DNA of 64,000 nt from Flavobacteriaceae bacterium (GTDB lineage: Bacteria; Bacteroidota; Bacteroidia; Flavobacteriales; Flavobacteriaceae): the NCBI GenBank assembly GCA_018402385.1, contig JAGYJA010000002.1, forward strand, positions 281,001 to 345,000, given 5' to 3'. A program made the translations under genes and the position numbers. Positions 26,701 to 35,160 of the stretch are shown here, one piece after another. A model generated the notes under the pieces. It saw only the letters and a list, made by a program, of their open reading frames with translations. It searched no databases and was not told the DNA's origin. How positions within the stretch are numbered: the stretch's first letter is position 1; every line of letters begins with the position of its first letter.

Positions 26701-27472
26701 TAACGATAATGAAAACCCTGTCGTTTTAGTTCAAAATATAACAGTTCAATTAGATGAAAACGGAGAAGCTTCTATTACAGTTTCAGATATAGATAATGGT
26801 TCTTCAGACAACTGTAGTATCGATTCTTTATCGTTGGATATAACTGAATTTAATTGTGGGGATTTAGGTGAAAATACTGTGAACCTCACGGTTGAAGACA
26901 CTTCAGGTAACATTAGTTCTGTAGCAGCTACTGTAACTGTTGTTGATGAATTAGCTCCGGAAGTTACTTGTCCGGCTGATTTGACAGTTCAAATTGATGA
27001 GGGTACAACATTTACATTACCAGATTATTTTGCTGATGGTGAGGTAATTACAACAGATAACTGTACAGATCCCATTACACTAACTACACAAATACCGGCT
27101 CCGGGTACTGAACTTGGTAATGGAACTTATACTATAGACATTACAGCAACAGATGAATCAGGAAATTTGTCAAGTTGTAGTTTTGAGTTAATTGTAGAAG
27201 AATTATTAAGCACAAATGAGGTGTCGCTTTCTGAAAATATTGTGATTTACCCCAATCCAACAAACGGAGGTGTTACTTTATTGAATAATTCAAATGCGGT
27301 TATTCAAACAATAAACATCACAGATGTTAATGGTAGATTAATACAATCATTGAATGCATTTGAAAACCAACAACAGATTTTATTTACACTTCAGGATTAT
27401 GCTACAGGTATTTATTTTGTGAATATTGCCACAGAACAAGCCAATATCATAAAGCGAATTGTAAAAAAATAA
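23795..27472 (+). CDS. secreted M36 (fungalysin) metallopeptidase with HYR domains and T9SS sorting tail
   Basis: 1225 residues. Signal peptide MRQKLTFLLLLAIVSTNLSFGQ; FTP-like propeptide (to about 200); M36 catalytic domain with HEYGHGITNRL (zinc HExxH at about 423-427) and third ligand in EGWSDWYGL (about 451). Then a linker, a HYR domain beginning about 705 (SCQSNIIVDTDSGSCGAVVNY), interrupted at about 742-927 by an anchor/MAM-like beta domain (FLENFDSVSTPLLPTEWTF ... GVWLDDIQVVG), and resumed at about 928 (TTQIAGLASGDVFPVGTTT). Two more HYR-like repeats follow, then a type A T9SS tail (IVIYPNPTNGG ... GIYFVNIATEQANIIKRIVKK). It is secreted to the surface or medium to degrade proteins. Confidence 0.94.
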   Translation: MRQKLTFLLLLAIVSTNLSFGQSFNQLIDKELQRLTHEKKITESDASWFVTSEHVSRTSGTHHVYFRQLLNGLEVNGTESSIHINSDGSILTKHLNFIDNANQRQQSGIAPGLSAIQAVEAAASKLGYTFEENLFVIEKKAGVNQETLLSKGGISISEIPAKLSYHKQEDGTIKLVWDLSIEHTSKLEWYSLKVDANSGEILDKINWTVSCNLTHNHNEHEHTAHNSYNESPMGTYNESNALLTGSYRVFAMPVESPYFGSRTLETTAVNTVASPFGWHDTDGVVGPEYTVTRGNNANAYEDGDNPGFQPDGGASLIFDYPFNPVYSGGDQSEAAAITNLFYWSNVIHDMIYLYGFDEASGNFQANNYGNGGIGNDWVRSEAQDGSGTCNANFSTPPDGSLPRMQMYVCGSQDGDFDNLVIVHEYGHGITNRLTGGAAAAGCLGNQEQMGEGWSDWYGLLMTMQPGDTSTDARAVGTYLFGQGPGGSGIRPFPYSTDLGVNPQTYDDIKTAAVPHGVGSVWSTMLWEMTWGLIDAYGFDADIYNGTGGNNVALALVTEALKLQPCSPGFVDGRDAILAADVSLYAGANQCIIWDAFAKRGLGVSADQGSSGSRSDGTEAFDTPSGVADFSAPADVCEAVGVLTNLGGGTPTGGVYSGPGVTDDGNGTTFTFDPVAAGVGVHTITYDVPASSCATASSASDDIEVFEALIVSCQSNIIVDTDSGSCGAVVNYTLPSGVSGCSSEFLENFDSVSTPLLPTEWTFTQDSGSEITWATTNSSSSSSPNAVFANDPAGVNLSSLISPEIEIASTDAQLIFKNQYQTENTYDGMVLEYTLNGGATWQDILNGGGSFASGGYNGTLSTCCGNPLPGRQAWTGNSGGFIDTVVDLSASFDGETVQFRWRMGSDNIVSSTGVWLDDIQVVGIFSPEPITTQIAGLASGDVFPVGTTTNTFEIEDGAGNMITCSFDVTVNDNENPVVLVQNITVQLDENGEASITVSDIDNGSSDNCSIDSLSLDITEFNCGDLGENTVNLTVEDTSGNISSVAATVTVVDELAPEVTCPADLTVQIDEGTTFTLPDYFADGEVITTDNCTDPITLTTQIPAPGTELGNGTYTIDITATDESGNLSSCSFELIVEELLSTNEVSLSENIVIYPNPTNGGVTLLNNSNAVIQTINITDVNGRLIQSLNAFENQQQILFTLQDYATGIYFVNIATEQANIIKRIVKK

Positions 27473-27491
27473 AACAATCATCAAAAATTAT

Positions 27492-27528
27492 AAAAGGTCT
27501 TCTGGAAATCAATCAGAAGGCCTTTTTT
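27492..27528 (+). terminator. terminator after the M36 protease
   Basis: AAAAGGTCTTCTG (27492-27504) pairs with CAGAAGGCCTTTT (27514-27526) with one T-G wobble and a 9-nt loop, followed by T residues. Confidence 0.85.
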
Positions 27529-27534
27529 ATTTTT

Positions 27535-27542
27535 TACATTTG
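27535..27542 (+). promoter_or_regulatory. -7 element directly before the M23 peptidase start
   Basis: TACATTTG, full TAnnTTTG match, 6 nt before the ATG at 27549, immediately after the preceding terminator. Implies a near-leaderless transcript. No TTG box is visible. Confidence 0.4.
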
Positions 27543-27548
27543 TGATCT

Positions 27549-28244
27549 ATGAAAAACATTGATTTTATAAAATTTCTGAAAGAAAGTACAAAAAACTTTA
27601 CGCCGGTTATCGATAAGTCGTTTAGTGAAACTGATTTTTTTCCAATTGATTTATCTTCCGCAAATAATAGCTTAAAAAGTATTGATTTTAGCTCGTCTAG
27701 TACTGTTGAGCAGTATATTACCGAATACCTCAAACGAAACAAAGCTAAAGTGGCTTATGGAGGGTATCTTGAACAAAGAGCCATCTACCAACGCAGCTCT
27801 CACTTTAATCAACAGAACCCGGAAACTGAACGCAATATCCATTTGGGAATTGATCTTTGGGTAGAAGCAGGCACAGATGTATTGGCTGTATTAGACGGCG
27901 AGATTCACAGTTTTAAGGATAATACAAATTTTGGTGACTATGGACCCACAATTATTCTAAAACATCAAATATCAAACACATTTTTTTATACACTTTACGG
28001 TCATTTGAGTAGGGAATCGCTTAAACACATTCAACCGGGTCAAATCTTTAAACAAGGTGAAGTAATTGCTCAATTGGGTTCGGCTGAAGTAAACGGCGAT
28101 TATGCGCCTCATTTGCATTTTCAGATTATCAAAGAAATTGGGAACTTTATAGGTGATTACCTTGGAGTCTGTTCAAAAAAGGATTTGATGTATTTTTCAG
28201 AAAACTGTCCCGATCCTAATTTGATTTTGAAACTAAATTATTAG
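27549..28244 (+). CDS. M23-family peptidase domain protein without signal peptide
   Basis: 231 residues. LytM-type metal ligands are present: H98 and D102 in HLGIDLW, and H188/H190 in APHLHFQ. The region between contains TLYGHLS. M23 enzymes usually cleave peptidoglycan cross-bridges in the periplasm, but no export signal is visible here: the N-terminus MKNIDFIKFLKESTKNFTPV is amphipathic, not hydrophobic. It could act on cytosolic material or use another route. The C-terminal SENCPDPNLILKL is like family members in other flavobacteria. Confidence 0.85.
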   Translation: MKNIDFIKFLKESTKNFTPVIDKSFSETDFFPIDLSSANNSLKSIDFSSSSTVEQYITEYLKRNKAKVAYGGYLEQRAIYQRSSHFNQQNPETERNIHLGIDLWVEAGTDVLAVLDGEIHSFKDNTNFGDYGPTIILKHQISNTFFYTLYGHLSRESLKHIQPGQIFKQGEVIAQLGSAEVNGDYAPHLHFQIIKEIGNFIGDYLGVCSKKDLMYFSENCPDPNLILKLNY

Positions 28245-28455
28245 CAAGCATAGTTTTGTTCAATATTATTTTTTAATGTTAAAATAAATCAATTCTTCTC
28301 ATTTATTTTACTACCCTTTTTTCAAAATAATTATCCTTATTTTTGAATTTATCAAAACTTGCATTTCTTTTAAAGTGAAAATTAGAACAAAAGCAACTTA
28401 AACAATTGAAACCTAAAAATATACATTAGGTATTTAAAATCAAGGGACAAACACT

Positions 28456-28493
28456 ATGAGTGAAAACAAAAAAAATTACAAGAAAAAATAGCA
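28456..28493 (+). other. out-of-frame 5' end of the acyl-CoA carboxylase gene (A8 tract)
   Basis: ATG at 28456 starts a frame [11 protein letters not shown] that stops at 28491. One additional A in the A8 run (28468-28475) would instead give [20 protein letters not shown], the expected N-terminus, joined in frame to the rest of the gene. The reading frame of the main gene has a TGA at 28461-28463 and no ATG. Confidence 0.8.
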
Positions 28494-29996
28494 TTGGCTC
28501 ATCTTGGTGGTGGAAAAAACCGCATTGAGAAACAGCACCAAAAAATGAAACTCACTGCCCGGGAACGTGTTGAATATTTGTTAGATGAAGGTTCGTTTGA
28601 GGAAATAGGGATTTTGGTAACTCACCGAACAACCGACTTTGGTATGGATAAAGAAATTTATTATGGGGATGGTGTTGTAACAGGCTATGGAACTATTAAT
28701 GGTCGCCCTGTATGTTTATTTGCTCAGGATTTTACTGTTTTTGGAGGAGCTCTCTCAGAAACTCACGCAGAAAAAATCTGTAAAACAATGGATCTGGCAC
28801 TTAAACTGGGTGTTCCCTTAATTGGTTTGAACGACTCGGGCGGGGCTCGCATTCAGGAGGGAGTTCGCTCACTGGGTGGATATGCTGACATCTTTTACCG
28901 AAATGTTCAGGCTTCTGGTGTAATTCCTCAATTGTCTGCTATTATGGGCCCATGTGCAGGAGGAGCGGTTTATTCTCCAGCAATGACAGACTTTACATTG
29001 ATGGTTCAAGACACAAGCTATATGTTTGTTACCGGACCCAATGTAGTTAAAACTGTAACTAATGAAAATGTTACTTCAGAAGAATTGGGTGGGGCGAGTA
29101 CTCACGCTACTAAATCTGGCGTTACTCATAGAACTTCAGTGAGTGATATAGCCTGTTTGGAAGATTTGAAATCGCTCTTAAGTTATTTGCCACAAAATAA
29201 TAAAGAAACAACTCCAAAATTTGATTTTACTCCCCAGGAAGAGTATCGGGATGAATTGGAATCCATTGTTCCATCAAGTTCAAACAAGCCTTATGATATG
29301 AAAGGGGTCATTGAAGGTGTTATTGATACAAATAGCTTTTTTGAAATTCATCCAAATTATGCAGAAAATATCATCGTGGGGTTTGCCCGCTTGGGCGGAA
29401 GAAGTATAGGTGTGGTAGCAAATCAGCCAATGAGCCTGGCAGGTGTTCTCGATGTTGATGCCTCAAAAAAAGCATCTCGATTTACACGTTTCTGTGATTG
29501 TTTCAATATCCCCTTATTGGTACTGGTAGATGTTCCCGGTTTTCTTCCAGGAACAGACCAAGAATGGAACGGAATTATTTTGCACGGTGCAAAACTACTT
29601 TACGCTTTTAGTGAGGCTACCGTGCCCCGGGTCACTTTAATAACCAGAAAAGCTTATGGGGGCGCTTATGATGTGATGAATTCAAAACACATTGGTGCCG
29701 ACTTCAATTTTGCCTGGCCCACTGCTGAAATTGCTGTGATGGGAGCAAAAGGAGCAAGTGAAATCATTTTTAGGAAAGAAATACAAAATGCCGAAAACCC
29801 CGAAGCAAAACTCATTGAAAAAGAAAAAGAATATGCTGAGAAGTTTGCAACGCCATTTGAAGCCGCTCAACGCGGTTTTATTGATGAAGTCATTATGCCA
29901 AGAGATACCCGAAGAAAACTCTTAAAAGCCTTTAGTTTGCTGGAATCCAAATCAGTCAATCGTCCAAATAGAAAACACGGGAATATTCCGCTTTAA
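28494..29996 (+). CDS. acyl-CoA carboxylase subunit beta (carboxyltransferase)
   Basis: 500 residues from a TTG; the natural protein is probably 13 residues longer, starting at the ATG at 28456 (see the A8 tract feature). Carboxyltransferase signatures: [73 protein letters not shown] and [11 protein letters not shown]. It transfers carboxyl from biotin to propionyl-CoA or a related acyl-CoA; the exact acyl substrate is not decided by these motifs. The biotin-carboxylase subunit is not nearby. First gene of the rightward run to 33407. Confidence 0.93.
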   Translation: MAHLGGGKNRIEKQHQKMKLTARERVEYLLDEGSFEEIGILVTHRTTDFGMDKEIYYGDGVVTGYGTINGRPVCLFAQDFTVFGGALSETHAEKICKTMDLALKLGVPLIGLNDSGGARIQEGVRSLGGYADIFYRNVQASGVIPQLSAIMGPCAGGAVYSPAMTDFTLMVQDTSYMFVTGPNVVKTVTNENVTSEELGGASTHATKSGVTHRTSVSDIACLEDLKSLLSYLPQNNKETTPKFDFTPQEEYRDELESIVPSSSNKPYDMKGVIEGVIDTNSFFEIHPNYAENIIVGFARLGGRSIGVVANQPMSLAGVLDVDASKKASRFTRFCDCFNIPLLVLVDVPGFLPGTDQEWNGIILHGAKLLYAFSEATVPRVTLITRKAYGGAYDVMNSKHIGADFNFAWPTAEIAVMGAKGASEIIFRKEIQNAENPEAKLIEKEKEYAEKFATPFEAAQRGFIDEVIMPRDTRRKLLKAFSLLESKSVNRPNRKHGNIPL

Positions 29997-30013
29997 ATTT
30001 TTAAAATAAAACT

Positions 30014-30985
30014 ATGTTCATAGCACAAGCATTCAAATCTTATCACGACTGGTGGCGGTATGCCGTTGGAATCGTTATTGTTTTTATCGCGGCCCAAATG
30101 GGGTCCATACCATTTCTTATGGCTGCTACCTTCAAGATCATGCAAGAAGGTGGTTCAATAAATGACCTTGATGATATTTCAAAGTTGATGACCATACTGG
30201 ATTCAAACTTAACACTGTTTTTAATGCTACTCTCCTTTGCAGTGGGCTTAGCAGCACTTTTATTTGTAATTAAATATCTACATAAACAACCATTAATTGA
30301 GGCAACAACCACTCGAAAAAAAATAGATTGGAGCCGATTTTTTGTAGGTTTTGGACTGGTGGCCATCACGACAATTGTTTTAACAGCTATTGATTATAAT
30401 TTGAATCCGCAGGACTATGAAGTGCAATTTCAATTGTGGCCTTTCTTAATTTTAGCTTTGATTGTAATCATTTTTATTCCTTTACAAACCAGTATGGAAG
30501 AATATCTTTTTAGAGGGTATTTGATGCAGGGGATAGGGGTTTTAGTAAAAAACAGGTGGTTACCTTTAATTATTACTTCAGTTTCATTTGGACTGCTCCA
30601 TCTCGCCAATCCTGAGGTTGAAAAATTGGGTAACATCATCATGGTGTATTACATTGGAACAGGTTTTCTTTTCGGCATTATGACTTTAATGGACGAGGGT
30701 CTTGAACTGGCTCTTGGTTTTCACGCCGGTAACAATATGATCGCTGCACTACTGGTCACTGCAGACTGGACGGTCTTTTCTACCAACTCCATATTAAAAG
30801 ATATATCAGAACCTGCAATGGGATTTGATATTATTATTCCGGTATTGGTGCTTTACCCCATTTATTTGTTAATTTTAGCAAAGAAATATAAATGGACAAA
30901 CTGGAGGGAAAAATTGTTTGGAAGCATTCAAAAACCAGTTCACTTGGAAGAAATAGAAAAAGAATACTCCAAAAATAATTTATAA
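30014..30985 (+). CDS. CPBP-family intramembrane glutamic endopeptidase
   Basis: 323 residues with about eight membrane helices. The ABI/CAAX-protease motifs are visible: E162-E163 and R167 in MEEYLFRG, H in LLHLANPE, and HAGNN. Bacterial members process membrane substrates; the target is unknown. It begins 17 bp after the carboxylase gene and ends one base before the menE-like gene, so it is in the same operon. Confidence 0.92.
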   Translation: MFIAQAFKSYHDWWRYAVGIVIVFIAAQMGSIPFLMAATFKIMQEGGSINDLDDISKLMTILDSNLTLFLMLLSFAVGLAALLFVIKYLHKQPLIEATTTRKKIDWSRFFVGFGLVAITTIVLTAIDYNLNPQDYEVQFQLWPFLILALIVIIFIPLQTSMEEYLFRGYLMQGIGVLVKNRWLPLIITSVSFGLLHLANPEVEKLGNIIMVYYIGTGFLFGIMTLMDEGLELALGFHAGNNMIAALLVTADWTVFSTNSILKDISEPAMGFDIIIPVLVLYPIYLLILAKKYKWTNWREKLFGSIQKPVHLEEIEKEYSKNNL

Positions 30986-30986
30986 A

Positions 30987-32060
30987 ATGAATGAACCCTG
31001 GCTGCATATTCACCCTGATTTTAAATTAAACGGCAAGAGCTATACGCTTTCAAATCTTATCAATGTAGCAGAAGCTATGCAGTTTCAAGGAGATGAGGAG
31101 GAAAAAATTCTGGCAGATTTTTTATTAAACTGGTTGTACCCAAAAGACACTATTTTGGTTAACACCTCAGGAACCACCGGAAGTCCAAAAACCATTACGT
31201 TAGATAAAACAAAAATGATTGCCAGTGCTCAGGCAACCGGTGCCTACTTTGACCTTAAAGAAGGTACAAAAGCCTTGCATTGTCTTTCAGCAAACTATAT
31301 CGCCGGTAAAATGATGATGGTGAGAGCTTTGTATTTAGGTTGGGATATTGATGTTGTCAATCCCAATAAATTTCCGCTTCTACAAACCAATGCAAATTAT
31401 GACTTTGCGGCTATGGTGCCTTTACAGCTTCAAAACTCATTAAAAGAATTACACCGAGTTAAAAAACTCATCGTGGGAGGAGCTGCTGTATCACCGTCTT
31501 TACAAAAAGAAATACAAGAACTGCCAACAGAAATTTTTGCAACTTATGCGATGACAGAAACCATCACTCACGTTGCTATAAAAAAACTAAACCACAGGTC
31601 TGAAAAAGAAATCCTTGACGACGCTTTTGAAGCACTTTCTAACGTTCACTTTGAACAAGATCACAGAAACTGCCTAATTATTGACGCTCCTAATGTAGCT
31701 TCCCATAAAGTAATCACTAATGATGTGGTCAATTTGATTTCACCAACTTTATTTAACTGGCTTGGAAGAGCAGATTTTGTAATTAATAGCGGAGGGTATA
31801 AGGTGCATCCGGAACAAGTAGAACAAATTTTAGAATTAGTCATTAAAGCACCCTTTTTTGTCACTTCACTTCCCGATGAATCACTTGGCGAAAAAGTAAT
31901 TTTAATCATTGAAGGCAAGGAAGAATCCTTTCCGGAAATTGATTATGTAGATTTACATCCTTACGAAATTCCCAAAGAGGTCTTTTTTATAGACAAAATG
32001 GTCTATACCACCACAGGGAAAATTCAACGGGATCAATCTAAAGAGAAAATCTTTAGTTAA
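30987..32060 (+). CDS. menE: O-succinylbenzoate-CoA ligase-like AMP-binding enzyme
   Basis: 357 residues, the short form found in Bacteroidota. P-loop LVNTSGTTGSPKTITLDK, YAMTETITHVA, and a C-terminal domain INSGGYKVHPEQVE with the catalytic Lys in TTGKIQRDQ. MenE activates o-succinylbenzoate with ATP and CoA in menaquinone synthesis; the short length and the conserved motifs agree. Other men genes are absent from the window, so assignment to the pathway is by similarity. Confidence 0.85.
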   Translation: MNEPWLHIHPDFKLNGKSYTLSNLINVAEAMQFQGDEEEKILADFLLNWLYPKDTILVNTSGTTGSPKTITLDKTKMIASAQATGAYFDLKEGTKALHCLSANYIAGKMMMVRALYLGWDIDVVNPNKFPLLQTNANYDFAAMVPLQLQNSLKELHRVKKLIVGGAAVSPSLQKEIQELPTEIFATYAMTETITHVAIKKLNHRSEKEILDDAFEALSNVHFEQDHRNCLIIDAPNVASHKVITNDVVNLISPTLFNWLGRADFVINSGGYKVHPEQVEQILELVIKAPFFVTSLPDESLGEKVILIIEGKEESFPEIDYVDLHPYEIPKEVFFIDKMVYTTTGKIQRDQSKEKIFS

Positions 32061-32093
32061 TTTTATTGTCTTTCTAAACAATTCAAATTCATT

Positions 32094-33407
32094 ATGAAAG
32101 CTTTCTATATAATAACCTTACTTTTTTTATTTCAATATTCAGGAGCTCAAATACTCTCAGAAAGAGAACGTGCTAAAATACAGGATGCAATCCTTGCAGA
32201 TCGATTTGAAAACCTTTTACCATCACTGATGGACAGAGCTGAAATTGATATGTGGATTGTTATTTCGAGGGAGTATAATGAAGACCCTGTGATGCGCACA
32301 ATGCTTCCGGCTACCTGGCTCAATGCGAGAAGACGCACCATTCTTGTTTTTTATCGAGATAAAGAAAAGGACTCCATTGAAAAACTGGCTGTAGCACGTT
32401 ATGATGTGGGAACAAATATTGTTTCTGCCTGGAACCCCGAAACGCAACCCAATCAATGGCAACGCCTTGTAGAAATTATTTCAGAACGGAATCCGGGAAA
32501 AATTGGGCTTAATTTTTCAACCCATGAAGGCATTGCAGATGGTATTGTTAAAACAGATTATGAAGAGTTTCTTGAAGTGCTTCCGGAAAATGAAAAAAGT
32601 AAAATAGTATCAGCAGAAAATTTGGCTATTTCTTGGATAGAAACGCGCACTGAAAAAGAGATGATACACTATGAAACACTAGTTAAAATAACACACGATA
32701 TTATTGACGAAGCCTTTTCTTTAAATGTAATCACCCCGGGAAAAACCACTACAGAAGATGTGGTGTGGTGGATGCGTGAAAAAATTACAAACCTGGGACT
32801 GGACACCTGGTTCCATCCAAGTGTTAATTTTCAACGGCGTGACGAACCTCTTCAGAATCACATAGAAGCTTTTTCTTCCGGTTATGAAGATCAGGTAATA
32901 CAAGCCGGGGATTTATTGCATTGTGATGTGGGTATAAACTATTTGGGATTAAAAACAGACTGTCAGCAACACTCTTATGTTCCTTTAGAGGGAGAAACAG
33001 AAGTGCCGGAGTTTTTAAAAGAAGCTTTTGCAAAAGGAAATCTGGTGCAGGATATTTTTACGGCAAATTTTGAAGCAGGCACCACCGGAAATCAAATTTT
33101 ATTAAAATCACTTTCTGAAGCGAAGGAAGCAGGTTTGCGCCTTTCAATTTATACACATCCCCTTGGAACTTATGGACATTCTGCAGGGCCTACTATTGGC
33201 ATGTGGGATGCTCAGGAGGGTGTACCAGGTTCAGGAGATTATCCTTTATACAGAAATACCGTTTATGCCATTGAGCTCAATACAACCGTTTTTATAAAGG
33301 AATGGGATAAAGACATAAGAATCATGCTTGAGGAAGCAGGCTTTTATGGAGATCAAGGTTTTAGGTATGTAAATGGCAGACAGGAAAGTATAAGATTGGT
33401 AAAATAA
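32094..33407 (+). CDS. secreted M24 family metallopeptidase (Xaa-Pro peptidase type)
   Basis: 437 residues. A cleavable signal peptide (MKAFYIITLLFLFQYSGAQ) precedes a creatinase-like N-domain and the pita-bread M24 fold. Metal ligands: Asp in HCDVGINYLGLKTDC (two Asp), His in YGHSAGPTIG, Glu in YAIELNTTV and Glu in IRIMLEEAGF. It releases N-terminal residues before proline, probably in the periplasm, from imported peptides. It ends 8 bp before the convergent ATP-cone nuclease gene. Confidence 0.9.
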   Translation: MKAFYIITLLFLFQYSGAQILSERERAKIQDAILADRFENLLPSLMDRAEIDMWIVISREYNEDPVMRTMLPATWLNARRRTILVFYRDKEKDSIEKLAVARYDVGTNIVSAWNPETQPNQWQRLVEIISERNPGKIGLNFSTHEGIADGIVKTDYEEFLEVLPENEKSKIVSAENLAISWIETRTEKEMIHYETLVKITHDIIDEAFSLNVITPGKTTTEDVVWWMREKITNLGLDTWFHPSVNFQRRDEPLQNHIEAFSSGYEDQVIQAGDLLHCDVGINYLGLKTDCQQHSYVPLEGETEVPEFLKEAFAKGNLVQDIFTANFEAGTTGNQILLKSLSEAKEAGLRLSIYTHPLGTYGHSAGPTIGMWDAQEGVPGSGDYPLYRNTVYAIELNTTVFIKEWDKDIRIMLEEAGFYGDQGFRYVNGRQESIRLVK

Positions 33408-33414
33408 AATAAGT

Positions 33415-34257
33415 TTAAATACCCAAACATAAAATTTCCATTTCTTTTAAAATACGCTTTTGTCTGTTTTCAGATATACCCAAGTGGTCCAGATAAAACT
33501 TATCATTAATAAGTTCTTTACATAAGACAATATCACGACTTAATAGAAATTGTTTTTCGCGTGAGCTTAGTAATGTAGATACAGTAATGGGGTATAAGCC
33601 TGTATGATCAATGCGATCTCTCAATGCATTTTGCTTTGGTAAATTCCAGCTTAATAAGTGCAAACCAACACAATTTGCATAGGTAACAGCATCTTCAGTA
33701 AAAACTGTATTTGTGACCACCCATCCCTCATCAAATTTAAAACCGGGGTTTAAATTTTTAATGTCCCTAAATCGTGAATGAATGTATAGTGGCACCTTGA
33801 CGTCTGTTTTTTTTCCTTCAGAACTGTGAAATTTACATTCTATGAGAAGTGTTTTTTTATCTTTAGATGCTACAACATCCACTTCATGTGTAATACACTT
33901 TCCCGGAATCATATTACCAACTTCAGTTTCAAAACCAGAATGTTTAAAAATTGCCGCGATAAACCTTTCAAAAGGAAATCCAGTGGGACCCAATTCATAA
34001 ATCGCCTTTTTTAATTTGTATCGGGATGCCTGATAAGAATTTTTCTTTTTTAGTAATTGAAAAGCCCGGTTGTAGATTTCTTTTGTAGAAATTCCTTCAT
34101 ACAATTCTCTTTTTAAGGTCTTAACAATTTCCTGAATAGTTGTTTGGTCTGCTCCGGCTCTTTTTAAGGATTCTTTTACCTTTTCTGATGAAAAAAGAAC
34201 TGATTCCCCACTTTTTTTTATTACAGAGAATTCTTTTTTTGAATTTGAATTTTTCAT
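33415..34257 (-). CDS. ATP-cone domain fused to a PD-(D/E)xK nuclease
   Basis: 280 residues. Residues about 8-95 form an ATP-cone (FSVIKKSGESVLFSSEKVKESLKRAG ... YNRAFQLLKKKNSYQASRYKLKKAI), the nucleotide-sensing domain of ribonucleotide reductases and NrdR. Residues about 100-220 form a restriction-endonuclease-like (Mrr type) core with Asp in HEVDVVASKDK and the E-C-K of LLIECKFHS. The nuclease residues are intact. A plausible role is nucleotide-controlled DNA cleavage, which is inference. It is the last gene of the usp operon (31 bp after the first usp listed here). Confidence 0.88.
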   Translation of the reverse strand: MKNSNSKKEFSVIKKSGESVLFSSEKVKESLKRAGADQTTIQEIVKTLKRELYEGISTKEIYNRAFQLLKKKNSYQASRYKLKKAIYELGPTGFPFERFIAAIFKHSGFETEVGNMIPGKCITHEVDVVASKDKKTLLIECKFHSSEGKKTDVKVPLYIHSRFRDIKNLNPGFKFDEGWVVTNTVFTEDAVTYANCVGLHLLSWNLPKQNALRDRIDHTGLYPITVSTLLSSREKQFLLSRDIVLCKELINDKFYLDHLGISENRQKRILKEMEILCLGI

Positions 34258-34287
34258 AGCCGTATGTGGGTGTATTGAATTTACTTC

Positions 34288-35139
34288 TTATTCTTTTTCT
34301 GTGCGGTGTAAAACCAAAACAGGTATTTTGGCATAATTGCCCAAGTTTTTATAAAGTGGTTTGAAAAGCAGCTTTTGAACAAATGTATATTGTTTATTTA
34401 CAAATGAAATCATATCGCTGTTTCTGCTTTCGCTAAAACAATAAATTCCAACAGGGACTGAGACATGTTCCAGCATGTGAAATGAATGTTCCACATCTTG
34501 AAAATAAGACTTGAGTGTTACTCTATTCACTTCCTGAGACTCTGAAAAGCCTCCTGTTTCTGAAATATTTAGAACTCTGATGGGGGCGTTGTGTTTAATA
34601 GAAAGGGATGTGAGATAATCAAAATCCTTTTTTTCATTCTTTAGTTTGTATCCATTGGCATGAACGATTTCGTTTAAACCTGTAAACCGTTCATTTCTTG
34701 GAACGGCCAAGATGGGGCAGTTTTTAATATTTTCCATAAGAGCTATGGTATTACTGCCATAGTCAAGTTCATACCTTGTTGTGTTGCCTTGTGTCCCAAT
34801 AATAATAACTTCTATGCTTCTTTTGTCTATTAGTTCATTAACTGCATCAATTAAATTGTAATTTTTTGAAATGATTTCAAATGAATGTTGTGCATTATCG
34901 CTTTGTACCTCCAGACTGTTTTTGAGCTCTTTGAGTTTGTTTTCAGATTGTGTTTTAGCATCTTCTAATTTAGATTCAATGGGCTTAGCTTCAAAAGCAC
35001 TTCCTTCAACATAATTATTTACATCATAAGCATTGAGTAAAATAAATTGACAAGGTTCATTTTTATAAAGTTCTATTCCATACTTTACGGCATTTAATGC
35101 ATTGTCTGAAAAATCGGTTGGAAAAAGAATCGTCTTCAT
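34288..35139 (-). CDS. universal stress protein, tandem UspA domains
   Basis: 283 residues, two UspA folds in tandem. N-domain starts MKTILFPTDFSDNALNAVKYG and has the ATP-loop-like IIGTQGNTTRYELDYGSNT (G-x2-G-x9-G-[S/T]). The C-domain is more divergent. Cytosolic, likely ATP-binding dimer of the stress response. Third of three consecutive usp genes; 21 bp from the preceding one. Confidence 0.92.
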   Translation of the reverse strand: MKTILFPTDFSDNALNAVKYGIELYKNEPCQFILLNAYDVNNYVEGSAFEAKPIESKLEDAKTQSENKLKELKNSLEVQSDNAQHSFEIISKNYNLIDAVNELIDKRSIEVIIIGTQGNTTRYELDYGSNTIALMENIKNCPILAVPRNERFTGLNEIVHANGYKLKNEKKDFDYLTSLSIKHNAPIRVLNISETGGFSESQEVNRVTLKSYFQDVEHSFHMLEHVSVPVGIYCFSESRNSDMISFVNKQYTFVQKLLFKPLYKNLGNYAKIPVLVLHRTEKE

Positions 35140-35160
35140 TTCATTTTAATTTTATTGATT

